Position numbers and translations under genes: made by a program
Assembly: GCA_958430865.1 (NCBI GenBank)
Contig: CAUDNR010001446.1
Span: 96,893 to 160,892 of the forward strand
DNA length: 64,000 bases
Direction: 5' to 3'
Source: Entrophospora sp. SA101
Taxonomy: Eukaryota; Glomeromycota; Glomeromycetes; Entrophosporales; Entrophosporaceae
In this document: one piece after another, positions 1 through 10,433 of the stretch
Position numbering within the stretch: the stretch's first letter is position 1
How the letters are laid out: each line of letters begins with the position of its first letter
The notes under the pieces: model-generated
Seen by the model: only the letters and a program-made list of their open reading frames with translations
Database searches by the model: none
What the model was told of the DNA's origin: nothing

Positions 1-1
1 A

Positions 2-184
2 AAGGAAACTAATAAATGCTCATATAATAAAAATAAAAAACCAATCAAATCACCTAAAATAAAAAAGATTGAAAAGAAAAATAATAATGATAGTGATAGT
101 GATAGTGATAATGGTAGTATGCATTCAACAAGTGCATTATTGAATGTTCCGTTCGTTAGTAAATTAAGATTCTCCTGTATCTAA
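2..184 (+). CDS. C-terminal end of an unidentified protein, cut by window start
   Basis: An open frame runs from base 2 to a TAA at 182-184, giving about 60 residues. It is rich in lysine and asparagine, then has a short alternating Ser-Asp run (SDSDSD, from a hexamer repeat near 91-110), then a plain hydrophobic-basic tail. Such a basic then acidic-serine tail is common in nuclear or regulatory proteins, but nothing here names the family. The start lies outside the window. The frame is closed by stops in the other two plus-strand frames, which supports it as coding. Function unknown. Confidence 0.45.
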   Translation, partial: KETNKCSYNKNKKPIKSPKIKKIEKKNNNDSDSDSDNGSMHSTSALLNVPFVSKLRFSCI

Positions 185-665
185 TTAGGATAGATACTAA
201 ATACTTTTTTATAAATGTTATTAATGTTGTGTAGGAAGGAGTTTTTCGAAATCCCTTTTATTTTTCTTTGTTTATATATTCAGTTGTTTATAAATAAATA
301 GTAAACTTTTCTGTCGATATTAATATCACATGACTACACAAACAACCGTGTTATCAAAATTATTATAAGCACCTTGTTTTAAAATTCTATAGTGCACACC
401 GTTCAATAACCAAAACGTTTCGATTTCTTTCGATTCGCAAAACTCATATCATTTTTACAAGCAAATTTTTCATGATAAAATTTTTGAAAAAAGTTTCCCG
501 AAATATTCAAACTAAAAAAATTAAAAAAAGACATTTTGTGGAAATAATTGTACAAATTTATGTGTGCATTATATATATATATTAATATATATATAATAAT
601 TAATGTATTTCAACAATTTATTTTCTTGTATTCTTGAGACCAGTTCATTTGTATTTAAAAAGACA
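185..665. other. Intergenic, no gene seen
   Basis: A+T-rich sequence after the stop of the first gene. It contains a TA-rich palindromic stretch near 570-600. I see no coding signal. Confidence 0.5.
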
Positions 666-938
666 ATGTCTGATCAAATTGACACACCAAAAAAACCTAG
701 AGACCACATTGATATAAATATCAATGTAGACGATGAATTCACACAGCAACAGTGACAACTTTTAGAACAACAGCAATGACTTTTAAAAGAACAACAACAA
801 CAACAGGAACAATTTTTTGAACCAGTGCACCAGCAATGCTTCATATTTAAATATATATTTATTATCCCTCCACTTTTTTTATTATTATTAAAAAAAGTAA
901 ATTTGTCCCCGGAAATGATGTCTGTGACCGATCCTTGA
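666..938 (+). pseudogene. Q-rich coiled-coil-like small protein, broken by two TGA codons
   Basis: The frame starts at ATG 666 (MSDQIDTPKKPRDHID) and stays open to 936-938 except for two in-frame TGA codons, at about 753 and 777. Between and after them the frame reads Gln/Leu/Glu-rich sequence typical of an amphipathic helix. Both TGA codons sit where CGA (Arg) would fit the Q-R-L pattern, so each could be one C-to-T change in a CpG. Frame conservation across the two stops is the reason to call one decayed gene rather than three short frames. The family is not recognised. A polymorphic or sequencing cause is less likely because two identical changes occur 24 bases apart. Confidence 0.4.
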
Positions 939-1752
939 CTATAGATTTTTTAATCTCATTTGTATGAATTCATTTTTGTCCAACACATATATCCACCCAA
1001 TGATAGTTGTCCTGGACATTGGAGATATTTTCCCATATGCCCAATGAATTATTATCAATGATTAATTATATAGTGCTAGGCGCTCTTGAATTCTTCCTTT
1101 TTTCCTAATAAAGGAGACTAAAATATAAATAATGTAACTAAGAAACAAAAAATAAACAATTCAACTTGCCGCTTCACAATATTATAAAAGAATCCACGAG
1201 TCAAAGCAACAAAAGAGTGATGATATTCGTTGACGGAATTTTTTACTATAATTAGAAAAATCCTAAAGAAAAGGAAGTTTGGATTAAAAAAAATAATTTA
1301 CTTTTTCATAACTTGCTGAAATTGTATCTTTTTGGATTAGAGCATACGGTGACATGTCAAAGTTTGGCTAATCAACAAATTCCCAAGTGTAATCCAACTT
1401 TTTGGAGCGTTGAGGATACAATGTATCAAATTTTTAATTATCATTTAAAAAAAAGAACAATTGCAAATATTAATTGGTTCTACAGCTTTATTTATTTGTG
1501 AATAAAAAAAATATCTCAATTATGGTAATTATGAGTCAAATTCAAAAAATTTTAGCAATCATTTTAAATCTATTATTTCCGATCAATCAGACTAACAGAA
1601 TGATCAGTAAATCAACATAATTTAAGCAAGAAAAAAGCGCCTTGGTTTAAAATTTATCAGATAAACCAAATTCCATATGTTTGTAGAAACTTGTATAAAA
1701 GCTAGTCCTGAAAGAACAATAAGATAATCATGTTTCAGGATAAAAATATTAT
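939..1752. other. Intergenic with a weak relic frame
   Basis: The only longer frame (1313-1501, plus) opens with a non-ATG codon and encodes 62 residues of unremarkable sequence; it could be a fragment of a mobile-element protein but I cannot support it. The rest shows nothing. Confidence 0.35.
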
Positions 1753-2360
1753 TTAATTTTTTTGGGCATTTTTTCCAGTTCCAATTCATCAAGAAATCCG
1801 AGTTTATAATATACTCTCTCAGAACTGTGAGATAAGACGATCTTCAATTCTAAAGTATTTGAATTTTCAGACTTTTAATAACCTAATTGGTTTCTGGTTA
1901 AGGGAATTATTGGTAAATTTTTTAAAAGTTCCTTTTTAATCTTGGCTTATACTCGCAACAGTTTTGAAAGATTCCCCATGGGTTCAGGAGTGATCCGCCT
2001 GTTTATTACTATTAATTGTTATTTTTATGATTATTTTTATTAAAAATGAATAACTTACCAAACCAAATAAAATAAATAAAAATAGAGTAAATTCCTAATA
2101 TTATGCTAATCGAACCTCCAAGTTGACCAATATTGCCTACGATCTGAGAAAGTAAGATTGTGTTTAAATATTAATTATATTTTAAGTTTGGCATCTAGCA
2201 AATTTAATATGATGCTTGCAGTTTTACCTAGTAATGATAAAAAAATCGTTAGGAAAATTCAAATTAGTATTAAATAATCATCTTTTTTCTGTTTCGACGG
2301 GTTCAAAATATCTATTTCCAGATCTACTACTACTACTACGTCTATCAATCACTGCCTAAA
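1753..2360 (-). pseudogene. Diverged, broken member of the two-pass membrane protein family (C-terminal half)
   Basis: Minus-strand exons match the C-terminal plan of the gene at 41359-43182. Exon 2355-2278 follows an acceptor (TTTTAG) and ends near YFEPVETEKR, parallel to VQEEVEQR there. Exon 2143-2059 encodes a glycine-bearing transmembrane helix (SQIVGNIGQLGGSISIILG) and ends with phase-1 GTAAGT. Exon from 1998 continues in phase as NPWGIFQNCCEYK, parallel to SPWGSVHNGCCGF. After that the frame is lost: a one-base shift in an A-run is needed to reach KNLPIIPL, and a TAA precedes the last open stretch ending at 1753 (KMPKKIK). Exons further upstream are unclear. It is probably a pseudogene; the shift could instead be a base-calling error. 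Confidence 0.5.
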
Positions 2361-2860
2361 ATAGTTATAATCAGGATTTTATTCCTTTGAATTGATTGAT
2401 TAGTGTATTACCAAGCCAACAAAAGATACATAAATGGATTACAGTTCGCTCTCTCTATGACGAATTTTTGGGCTGGGCTAAGAAGGTCGTTATAGACAGA
2501 ACTTGTTAGATAAATAATATTTATGAGTTAGTTATCTGATGATTTGATGATGATAATCATTTTTTAGTTGCAACTCTTCAGATTGTTGGCCAATATATAT
2601 GTCTACCAAGGGACGAAGCGATATTAGACTCTTAAAAAACGTTATTTATTTTAATACATAATACTACTGTATTAGTGTGAAATCTTGGATACTTGGAACA
2701 CACTGCTGATCATTTAAACCAAATTTTCAAACAAACATTTTTATTAATTATCATTACGTTTTACAACTGCGCAACAATAAATTGATAAATTAGTATTAAT
2801 TAAAAGAGAAAATTAGTTCCCATCAATATTCTCCTCCATAACAATTTTTTAAAAAAAAAA
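2361..2860. other. Ambiguous stretch, possible further exons, then BTB gene promoter
   Basis: Both strands of 2400-2640 read as plausible short exons. Plus: RSLYDEFLGWAKKVVIDRT, then after a poor GT-AG intron LQIVGQYICLPRDEA. Minus: VYNDLLSPAQKFVIERANCN. The minus reading could be the upstream part of the membrane-protein relic, but frames do not join cleanly. From about 2640 the sequence is the upstream region of the BTB gene. Confidence 0.25.
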
Positions 2861-4361
2861 ATGAATTCAATATTTGAAAATTATTTTAATGAAAATGAAA
2901 GATTATTAAATACAGAAGATTTTTATGATGTAAAAATATATGTTGGTGGAGTACCAAACATTAAAGAAGTTCATGCACATGCATCTATCATATCAGCTCA
3001 TTGTCCATTCTTTAGCAATGCATTAAGTAATGCAACAAAAGAAAATGGATATTATATATTAAGAAAGTTAATATTAGTGAAAAATGTTTCAATCCTATTC
3101 TCAAGTAAGTTTAAATAAATTTATTATTATATTGAATTGTTTATTTGAATGTATATTATAATAATAATAATCTGTTTAATAATTTCTTTATTTAAGATTT
3201 TTATACACATGTAAATTTGAATTTGATAATTATTCTGGAGATGAAATATTAGAACTATTAACTTCAGCAGATGAACTTGGTATTGAATCACTTTATGAAT
3301 ATATGATGAAATATTTCATTGAAAATTATGATGATCATATAAAAGAAAATCCAGTTAAAATTCTACAACTGATTTATGCTAATGAAAAATTTAAAGAATT
3401 AAAAAATATCTATTTAGAAAAGGTTTGTGATTATAGTGAAAAATTATTCAAATCAAGGGAATTTAAATCATTGGAAAAACCAATTCTATTGGAAATTCTC
3501 AAAAGAGATGATTTTTCTGTTGATGAAATAGATATTTGGGAAAACATTATTAAATGGGGATTGGCAAAACATCCTGAAATCAATAATAATAATAATGTTG
3601 ATGATTGGTCATCACAAAATTTTGTTGATTTAGGCAACACATTAAAAGAATTCCTTCCTCTGATAAGATTTCGGGATGTTTCTAAAGAGGATTTTTTCAA
3701 TAAAATTATGCCATATCAAATGCTTTTCCCTAAGGTTTTATGGAAGGATATTTCACATTATTATTTATTTCCAGATAAACAACAAAAATTAAATTTATTA
3801 TCATCAAGAAACCCAAAATTTGAATTATTAAATACAACACTTGAATCATTAACAATCAATCAAGAACTTGCTTTGCTTTTCGCAAGTTGGATTGATAGAA
3901 AAAGCCCACCATATGAATTCAAACTTTTATATCAAAGTAGTAGAGATGGTTTAGATGCAACTATATTTCATCAAAAATGTGATAATATCAACAAAACTCT
4001 TGTAGTTGTGAAAATACAAAATTCAGATCAAATAATCGGTGGCTACAATCCCCTCAGTTGGAATGGAAGTGGATTTAAATATACAACTGATGGTTTTATT
4101 TTTAATATAAATAATAGAAATAATATTCATACTGCACAATTTAGTTATGTTATTAATGGTGATTATGAGCATGCAATTAAATGTGATCCTTCTAGGTTAC
4201 CTAGTTTTGGTTATGGTCGGGATATTGCTATCAATTCAGGTTATATTGGTGTTGGTGGTCATCCAAAGTCATATTGTAACATCAATATAGTAAATCAAAA
4301 AAAATATGATGAATTGGAGGTTTTTCAAATAATTGATAAAGAAATAATTTATATGGAATGA
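2861..4361 (+). pseudogene. BTB-BACK-TLDc protein gene 1, frameshifted in exon 1
   Basis: The two-exon plan is the same as in the neighbours at 16353 and 19425: exon 1 2861-3104 (BTB), intron with donor GTAAGT, exon 2 3197-4361 (end of BTB, BACK, then TLDc). BTB proteins often act as Cul3 ubiquitin-ligase adaptors, and TLDc is the domain of OXR1-type proteins; the combination is greatly expanded in Rhizophagus. Exon 1 is 244 bp here and 245 bp in both paralogues. A single base is missing near 3057, in the stretch that reads YYIINKVNI in the others. Spliced as in the paralogues, the frame stops within about 20 codons of exon 2. Exon 2 itself is fully open for 387 codons and keeps SWIDRKSPPYE, SSRDGLDATIFHQKCDNIN and IIGGYNPLSWNG. 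So this is a very young pseudogene, an internally started shorter protein, or a base-calling error. Confidence 0.75.
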
Positions 4362-5113
4362 AAGCTATTAATTAATATTGAATTATGCTTTCATTCTTCA
4401 ATGGGTCATTTAATAATTTAGGATGATTAACATTCAATAGTTGGATGTTAATAAAATAAAATAAATTTCCTTCATAATTTAATCAAAATGATGTCAAGCA
4501 TGTATACATTATATATTTATGTCCCAAATATATAAAATCTATGAGTCTATTCATAAAGCTTATTTATCATATGTCAATAAAATTATGCCTGCTGATATAT
4601 TCACCCAAAGGTAAAGTACAGCAAGCCTGAAGTTGTAATCTACAAACCAAGTTACTAAACAAACCCCTTCTTTCAAAGAGGATTGGTAAATAATTAAAAT
4701 TTTGTATAAGAATGCAACTTGTTGGGAGGTTACTTGCTGAAATCTCTTAATGAATGCCAAAACTCTGTCCAAACTCTAATAAACAATTAGTGTGTAACCT
4801 GCTGAAACTCTATTGTCAAAATCCCCAAATGCAAAACTCTGCCAATTGATTTCTGGAGGAGATTTGGCTGTATTGTGTCTTCTGATTTTGCTTGTTCAAT
4901 TCATCAGAAAATTTTTTCTGATGCAAATTTATGTAATCATTACACTATTTATGTAAGTTTATGGTGGACCCGTAATATTATCCAGTTACTCAATATTTAT
5001 TGTTATTGTCACCGATTAAATTCGGGGAGAGCGTATTTTTAATTGGTGATAACAATTATTTTTATTTTTGCGTGGATCAGAATGAATAGGGATCAACGAA
5101 TTGATTTTGTTAT
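4362..5113. other. Downstream of BTB gene 1, no gene
   Basis: A+T-rich with some repetitive phrases ending in CTGAAA and CAAAACTCT, likely old transposon sequence. I see no supported coding frame. The contig ends at the first gap. Confidence 0.35.
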
Positions 5114-5123
5114 NNNNNNNNNN
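5114..5123. other. Assembly gap (10 N)
   Basis: Ten N. The sequence on its right side begins exactly at the start of repeat block A. Confidence 0.98.
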
Positions 5124-6287
5124 ACTATACCTTCGCCCACAAGTATAATACTTATCAATTAATTTAAACAGGAAATGACTGCTGGAATGAAAGCACAATT
5201 ATCCCATAAATCGTATGCCGTTGACTTCACTTTCGAATACAATTTTATCATTATGAGCGAAAAATTAAATCGTTTGCGTAGGAATTATTAATAAACATAT
5301 AGCAATAAGTATGACTGAATGAAGATCTAATTCAATTATTTATAAACGAATTGTAAGAAAAAAAATTTTAATTGCTTAAAGCATTATTGAAAATTAAAAA
5401 TTCTTATTTATTTGCAGGAAAAGAAGATGGTGTCATTGTAGCTTGAAGTTCTATGGTTTATACAACAAGGGTAGTTTTACGAGCAAGAGAATTTTATTAT
5501 TTTATGGAAGATTTCGCCCGTGGGTCACGTGGATTGTTGACCTGACCCTTTCAAAACTCTTGAGCACGAGATTGCTTTTATTATGGGAATTTTTTTTGAT
5601 AAATGGTAAAGCATTTACAATATATAAAATTATCATGTAAAAAGTAACTTTAGTAAATAAGATTATTTGATTTTAGGTAGATTTTTAGATGAAAAATACG
5701 GTAACTAATCAGACTTTTCAAACAATATGTAGATAATATTTGAGGTGAAGTAATGGCTGTCTTTTTGGATGGTAAACAAAAAATTTGGCAATGATAGTAA
5801 AGCTATTCTTTTATATTTAGAAGAAATAAATCCTATTATGATGGATTTTGAAAGACATCATGAAACTTGATTTAACGATAAGGTAATTTACATGTTAATA
5901 ATGTTTGTTTTTTTATATTCTTTGATTTATTTTATTTGCAAGTAGAGTATGTTATTTGTAATCTTTAAAGTTAGTAACAAATGCATACAAATTGGTTCAC
6001 CTACCCGACTTAAATTGAAATGATGGAGAAATATTTTACCAATTAGCAAACTCACTAGGATTACTTGTATAATTATTCCATTTATAAAAAAGATATGGAT
6101 ACAATTGATTTAAAATTCATTGATTCAATATTGCAATGATCAAAGATTAACCCTTGTTAACTGGGGTTATTTATCAAAGTTTTTGGCTGGTTTCGACTTC
6201 TAAAATTATGTTAATAAGATAATAAGTTATTAATAAATAACATTAATATTAATCTCAATATCTTTTGGGTAATAGGCTCCATTTTTA
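5124..6287. repeat. Repeat block A, copy 1
   Basis: Same strand and sequence as 44409-45572 and reverse complement of 23995-25158 (offset 39285 to the right-arm copy). It contains decayed coding pieces and no intact gene. Its right end, TCCATTTTTA at 6278-6287, is shared with the left end of block B, so this is a microhomology junction. In both palindrome arms A is inverted relative to B and separated from it by 651 bp. Confidence 0.9.
5420..5545 (+). pseudogene. Exon relic in block A
   Basis: After an acceptor (TTTGCAG) a frame reads EDGVIVA, a TGA, then SSMVYTTRVVLRAREFYYFM and EDFARGSRGLLT, then a second TGA. Both TGA codons could be decayed CGA. A second relic lies at about 5755-5883 (SKAILLYLEEINPIMMDFER), again with a TGA, followed by a GTAATT donor. 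The pieces probably belong to an old mobile element or gene; family not recognised. The overlapping 65-residue frame at 5443 starts at TTG and is most likely a shadow. Copies exist at 44705-44830 (plus) and 24737-24862 (minus). Confidence 0.3.
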
Positions 6288-8804
6288 TAATATAAAGTAA
6301 ATGTCAGCTCACAATATCGTGGCGGAATGTAAATGTGCAGAAAGGGTAACTTGCTTGCATTTGAAAGACAAGGAGATGTCACTTTTCTTCTCAAGTATTT
6401 TTGCTTCAAGTTGAAAAGCATCTTTAATTACCATGTTGAAATTAAAGGGGATAATTACAACTTTATATCTGTTGTGCATACCTTCGAGTGGATGTATAAT
6501 TTTATTGAGTATTTGGGATATGATGTCATGTAATCATTTGATTAATAGTTTGTTTATTTCAATAAAATTGTTATTTGAAGAATGAATGCGTAGTTTGATT
6601 TAATATTATTGTATAAAAGATAAAAAACGAGCAGAGAGATAAAATTCATAATTAAAGGATTTTTAATAATCTTTACTATATGTCGTAAAATTTAATCTTA
6701 TTATTTTAAAAACAATTAATAAATAAAAAATAATAATATGTATATAAAAATCAAACTCCGATAATTTATCGTCCACCAAATCCACACAATTCACTAATCT
6801 CGTCAACTTAATCATTAATTGCTAATATCAATTATTCATTCATCAAGATCCTTTATCCATTTTGACTTGTCATGCTCGTGTTGTTATGGTATTGTAGTGG
6901 CTCTTCTTGTTCTTGCTGCTCCTGCCTTTGACTTGATTGTTGCTTAATGGATTCTAGTAATGAAGTGTCAACGATATAATCTTTAAGAAAGAATTCAAAT
7001 TTTTTCAAATGTTCAACTTTTTGTGGGAGTTCTAAATTATCCTCGTGTTTTCCTGTGTCATCATTCACAAGTGGTAAAAGGCTTTCTTCTGTTCTCATTT
7101 TGAGTTTTTTGAATCCACAGCATCCGTTATGCACGGAACCCCATGGAGAGATTAAATCAACTCCTGAGAATTTGAATTTTTTAAAATAAATGAACAAATT
7201 GTAAAATCGCAATGATTTGACTCTAAAAAAAAAAAAAGCCAACTTACCAAATAAAAATGCATAGAAAGCCACAATAGCAGTATAGTAAGCAAAAAAATTT
7301 GCTATTATGGATATAAGCTATTTATTGGAACTTTGATTACTATTTGTGTATGACAGATTTTCAAAAACTGAGGTCTTAAATAAATATTATTACTTACAGT
7401 ACTGTTCCTATTATATGTTATGATTATTTATTTGTAAAATTGTGTTAATAATATATTAGCAAAATGGACTCATTCAAATTGGTTTTACCTTTGTTCTACT
7501 TCCTCTTGTACGATAAAGTTTTGTGGAGTAATAGCTACTGTTATGATAGACTGGTTATTTGTCACGGTCGACACCTCTGTGGTTATTAATCAATACATCA
7601 GTATTTAAAAAGGCTCAATACGCACACATGATAAAATACGCAATATAATTTTTTAAAACAAATATATTTACGTATTTCTGACTCGATAAAATTTTGGGAA
7701 TCGTATGTTTGCGGGAAACCAATGTAATTAAAGACTGAATTGGTCATCGTGCGTCTGGTTTTTCTATAGTATCCTAAAATATACATCTATTGATTTTTTA
7801 ATAATAATTTATTGGTAAAAGTTGTCAGTTTGCTAAAACGATGATACGTACAATATTTCCTGATAAATAATAACTATTCATATGAAAAAGCGATTTCTCA
7901 AATGAGGACGCCGTTTTGTTATAGAAAAAATTCTTATTCATTGGATCATCCTCTATTTATCAAATGGCCACGTTATTATTATCAAAACATCAAGATATAA
8001 TCAACCAATTTTATGAAAAACTTTACCTGAATCTAACACCTGCATTAGCATCATTCTCTTAAGAGCGCGAGTGGGACGATCCACAACATCGATATCGTTC
8101 CTGAAAGTGTAATTATTCCCGACATCTATTGAAAGATAAACAAGATTCGCTCCTTGACCGTTAGCCCCGCTCAAATTCATTTCTTTTGGTAAAAATGTTC
8201 CAATATAAGGACGAAGAATATGATTGGTTTCTATTGGTTGTGTAACGTACTGATCACAACTTTCTTTTGAACATTTTGTACGAGTCAGATATAATAAAAT
8301 AATAATAAAATAATAAAACAATCACGAAAACTTCTTACCCAGAGGTTTTGAAACAACTTTGTACATACAAGTGATATTAAATACTCCATAATGTGATAAA
8401 TAGATGTCTGTATTTATTTGTGGTTTTGATATTAGAAACATATTGTTTAATTTTGGTTTTTAATACAAAAAAAAACTATTTACTTGGGACGGGTAAACTA
8501 TCAATTGGTGTAAAATTAATACTAATAGAAGGCTTTTCATTAATCACCCTCATCAACAATATCACAAAGAAAAGAATCAACATTGAAAATAATACAAGAA
8601 TAACATAACGTCGTAAATACAAAATCAATTTTGATTCGGTTTTACGCCTTTTTTTGATTAAGTCTTGCAGTATCATTTTTTTTTTTTATTTTTTTTTTTA
8701 AAAAGAGAATAGAGAAAGCAAGATATTTATATTTTCAACGCCAATGAAATCATCTTCTCCAAATCAGGAAATAATAATTTTTTTTGTAATTGTGCATATT
8801 GTCT
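6278..8804. repeat. Repeat block B, copy 1
   Basis: Same strand as 25810-28336 (offset 19532) and reverse complement of 41231-43757. All frames compared between the copies are identical. It holds the nine-exon membrane protein gene. The left edge joins block A at a 10-bp shared sequence; the right edge joins repeat R, sharing a single base. Confidence 0.9.
6853..8676 (-). CDS. Two-pass membrane protein, nine exons, copy 1
   Basis: Third copy of the gene described in detail at 41359-43182. Exons on the minus strand: 8676-8484, 8407-8339, 8263-8027, 7952-7852, 7786-7672, 7576-7489, 7407-7398 (10-bp microexon), 7317-7248 and 7163-6853, giving 397 residues. Here the upstream DNA differs from the other copies: the match ends at 8804, 128 bp before the start codon on this strand, where repeat R replaces the arm sequence. 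The coding part is complete, but the native promoter may therefore be missing, so this copy could be silent. No coding differences from the other copies were seen. Confidence 0.6.
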
Positions 8805-8974
8805 GAAATATTGGAAAGACGATTCTTAATAAAGTTAAAATAAAAATAAAAAAAAAATAAAACGTATTACGAAAATAGATGTAATACGGATAAAATAATA
8901 CTAAATTAATAAGATTATAAAAATAGAAATAAATAAAATAAAATAATAATAAAAATTAAGAATTTCGGAATTAG

Positions 8975-9253
8975 TTAAATTCGGCCAAAAGAGCGTCCAA
9001 ATCTAATTCCGGTAACAATAGCAATATCAGCATTAAAATAGATTCTTATTTACCTTTAGTTATATATATAATTAACAAACTAATAAAAAAAGACTCATCC
9101 AATTGTCATACACTTTATGACCAAATCATACAACGTTTTTCCAATGACGAGGTCAAAAACATGAATGATTCCTTCCAGCATGGTAGATTAAACTATCCAA
9201 AAAGAAAGGCTCTAGTAAATGCTTTACACATTCATATTAAGTGCAAAAAATAA
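8975..9253 (+). pseudogene. Exon-like open frame in repeat R
   Basis: After a possible acceptor (GGAATTAG) an open frame of about 92 codons runs to a TAA at 9251-9253. It includes NSAKRASKSNSGNNSN, IDSYLPLVIYIINKLIKK and QRFSNDEVKNMNDSFQHGR. It has no ATG near its start and no recognised domain. It is probably an internal exon of a mobile element, stranded when R was copied. The right copy reads on the minus strand at 63410-63688. Confidence 0.3.
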
Positions 9254-9442
9254 GGATGTTTGATTTTAAATTCTAATATTGATTTTCTTTGCAAATCAAA
9301 TTTGACTTCAACAATGACAATGGATAAGGAAGAAAAGAAGTTATTCATGTATTTATCCAAATTGAAAAAACAATATTAATGAGGTCAATGGCACTCGAAC
9401 AGGAAGGGAAGATTCCACACAAATGAGAAGGAATTATCAAAA

Positions 9443-9595
9443 TTAGTGATGTTAGCCATTTAAAAATCCTTAGCCGGCTAAGCCGTTTACTACCTAAATT
9501 GGTAACTTTATTTCCATAACAAGAAGGTAGCGCGGAAATATATTACCAAATTTAGAAATTAATTATGCAGATTATTAGCCGGCTAACATCACTAA
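9443..9595. mobile_element. 153-bp MITE-like element
   Basis: Perfect 15-bp terminal inverted repeats (TTAGTGATGTTAGCC at 9443-9457 and its complement at 9581-9595). They are flanked by a 6-bp direct repeat TCAAAA (9437-9442 and 9596-9601) that looks like a target-site duplication. Internal TAGCCGGCTA palindromes occur near both ends. No coding capacity. The right flanking duplication overlaps the edge of the palindrome arm. Confidence 0.7.
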
Positions 9596-9604
9596 TCAAA
9601 ATCT

Positions 9605-10433
9605 CCTCGGAAAAATATATTATCATCACTGCCATGGGGAAACATTATTTATAATGAAAAATATGTATTTTACAAAAATTGTCTTTAATTTTCGTGGAAT
9701 AACATTTTGAAGGGAATACAATATTCGATGTAATGGTCATTATTATATGAAATCATAATTATTCAACACGTGGCAAAGAACCAAGTGTGATCATGACATT
9801 ATCATGAATAATTAACCCTAGCATTAAGGCATTGTTATCATTAATCTCAAATTTGAACAAAAGCGCGCCGAAGAAAAATAAAATCTTTTTCCTTTATAAA
9901 AACGCGTATTTGTGTAAAGATTGGTTTTTGACATTTTTATATTCATAGATCTTAAACAAATCGTATTTAAAGAAAAAATTATATATTATAAAGTATCGAG
10001 ATAAATATTTATTTACTATTATAAAATATACATTGAAAATACAAAAATATCCAAGAAAGAAAAGTCAATGGATTAGCCTTTATTATTATATATATTATAT
10101 TAATATGCGAGTACGTGGTATATAAACTCTCAATTAGATTTTTTACAAATTTTCAGGGTAAACTCGCGCGTTATCATTTAACATTATTATTGCAATTTTG
10201 CATAAGTCAAAAAGGTTTATTCCTGAATTTGTTGTATATTAATATTAATAAATTAACTATATGATTAAAAAAAAAAAAATAATAAAATCTACAATATTAC
10301 TTTTACATTTATAATTAAATCAAATAAATAAATAAATCTAAAAAGTCTTGGATATATAAAAGAAAAGAATTATAATTAACAAATTGAAAACATTCTATAT
10401 AAAAAAATATAAATATATTATATATAGTAATGT
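9605..10433. other. Downstream of the Pob1-like gene, no gene
   Basis: A+T-rich 3' flank. TATA-like stretches occur near 9893 (TTTATAAAAACG) and 10116 (GGTATATAAACT) on the plus strand with no frame behind them. Nothing else is supported. The same holds for the mirror at 59134-59962. Confidence 0.35.

Larger units (their letters stand above)
8804..9604. repeat. Repeat R, left copy (801 bp)
   Basis: Reverse complement of 63059-63859 (coordinates sum to 72663). It contains a coding relic (8975-9253) and a 153-bp TIR element (9443-9595). Its left edge coincides with a short palindrome in the right copy, and its right edge overlaps the left arm by the 7-bp AAAATCT. Confidence 0.85.

Noticed and set aside
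2521..2640. Plus-strand gene made from RSLYDEFLGWAKK and LQIVGQYICLPRD pieces
   Set aside because: The intron needed has a weak GTTAGA donor, and the opposite strand offers an equally plausible reading; kept only as an ambiguous stretch.
3431..3700. Antisense frames inside the BTB genes (also near 16919, 19982, 49358, 52442)
   Set aside because: They lie opposite strongly conserved BACK-domain codons and recur only because the paralogues are similar.
5124..8804. Treating the left-flank A-B-R stretch as an intact mobile unit
   Set aside because: It lacks terminal repeats and target duplications, and its parts have separate copies elsewhere in different order.
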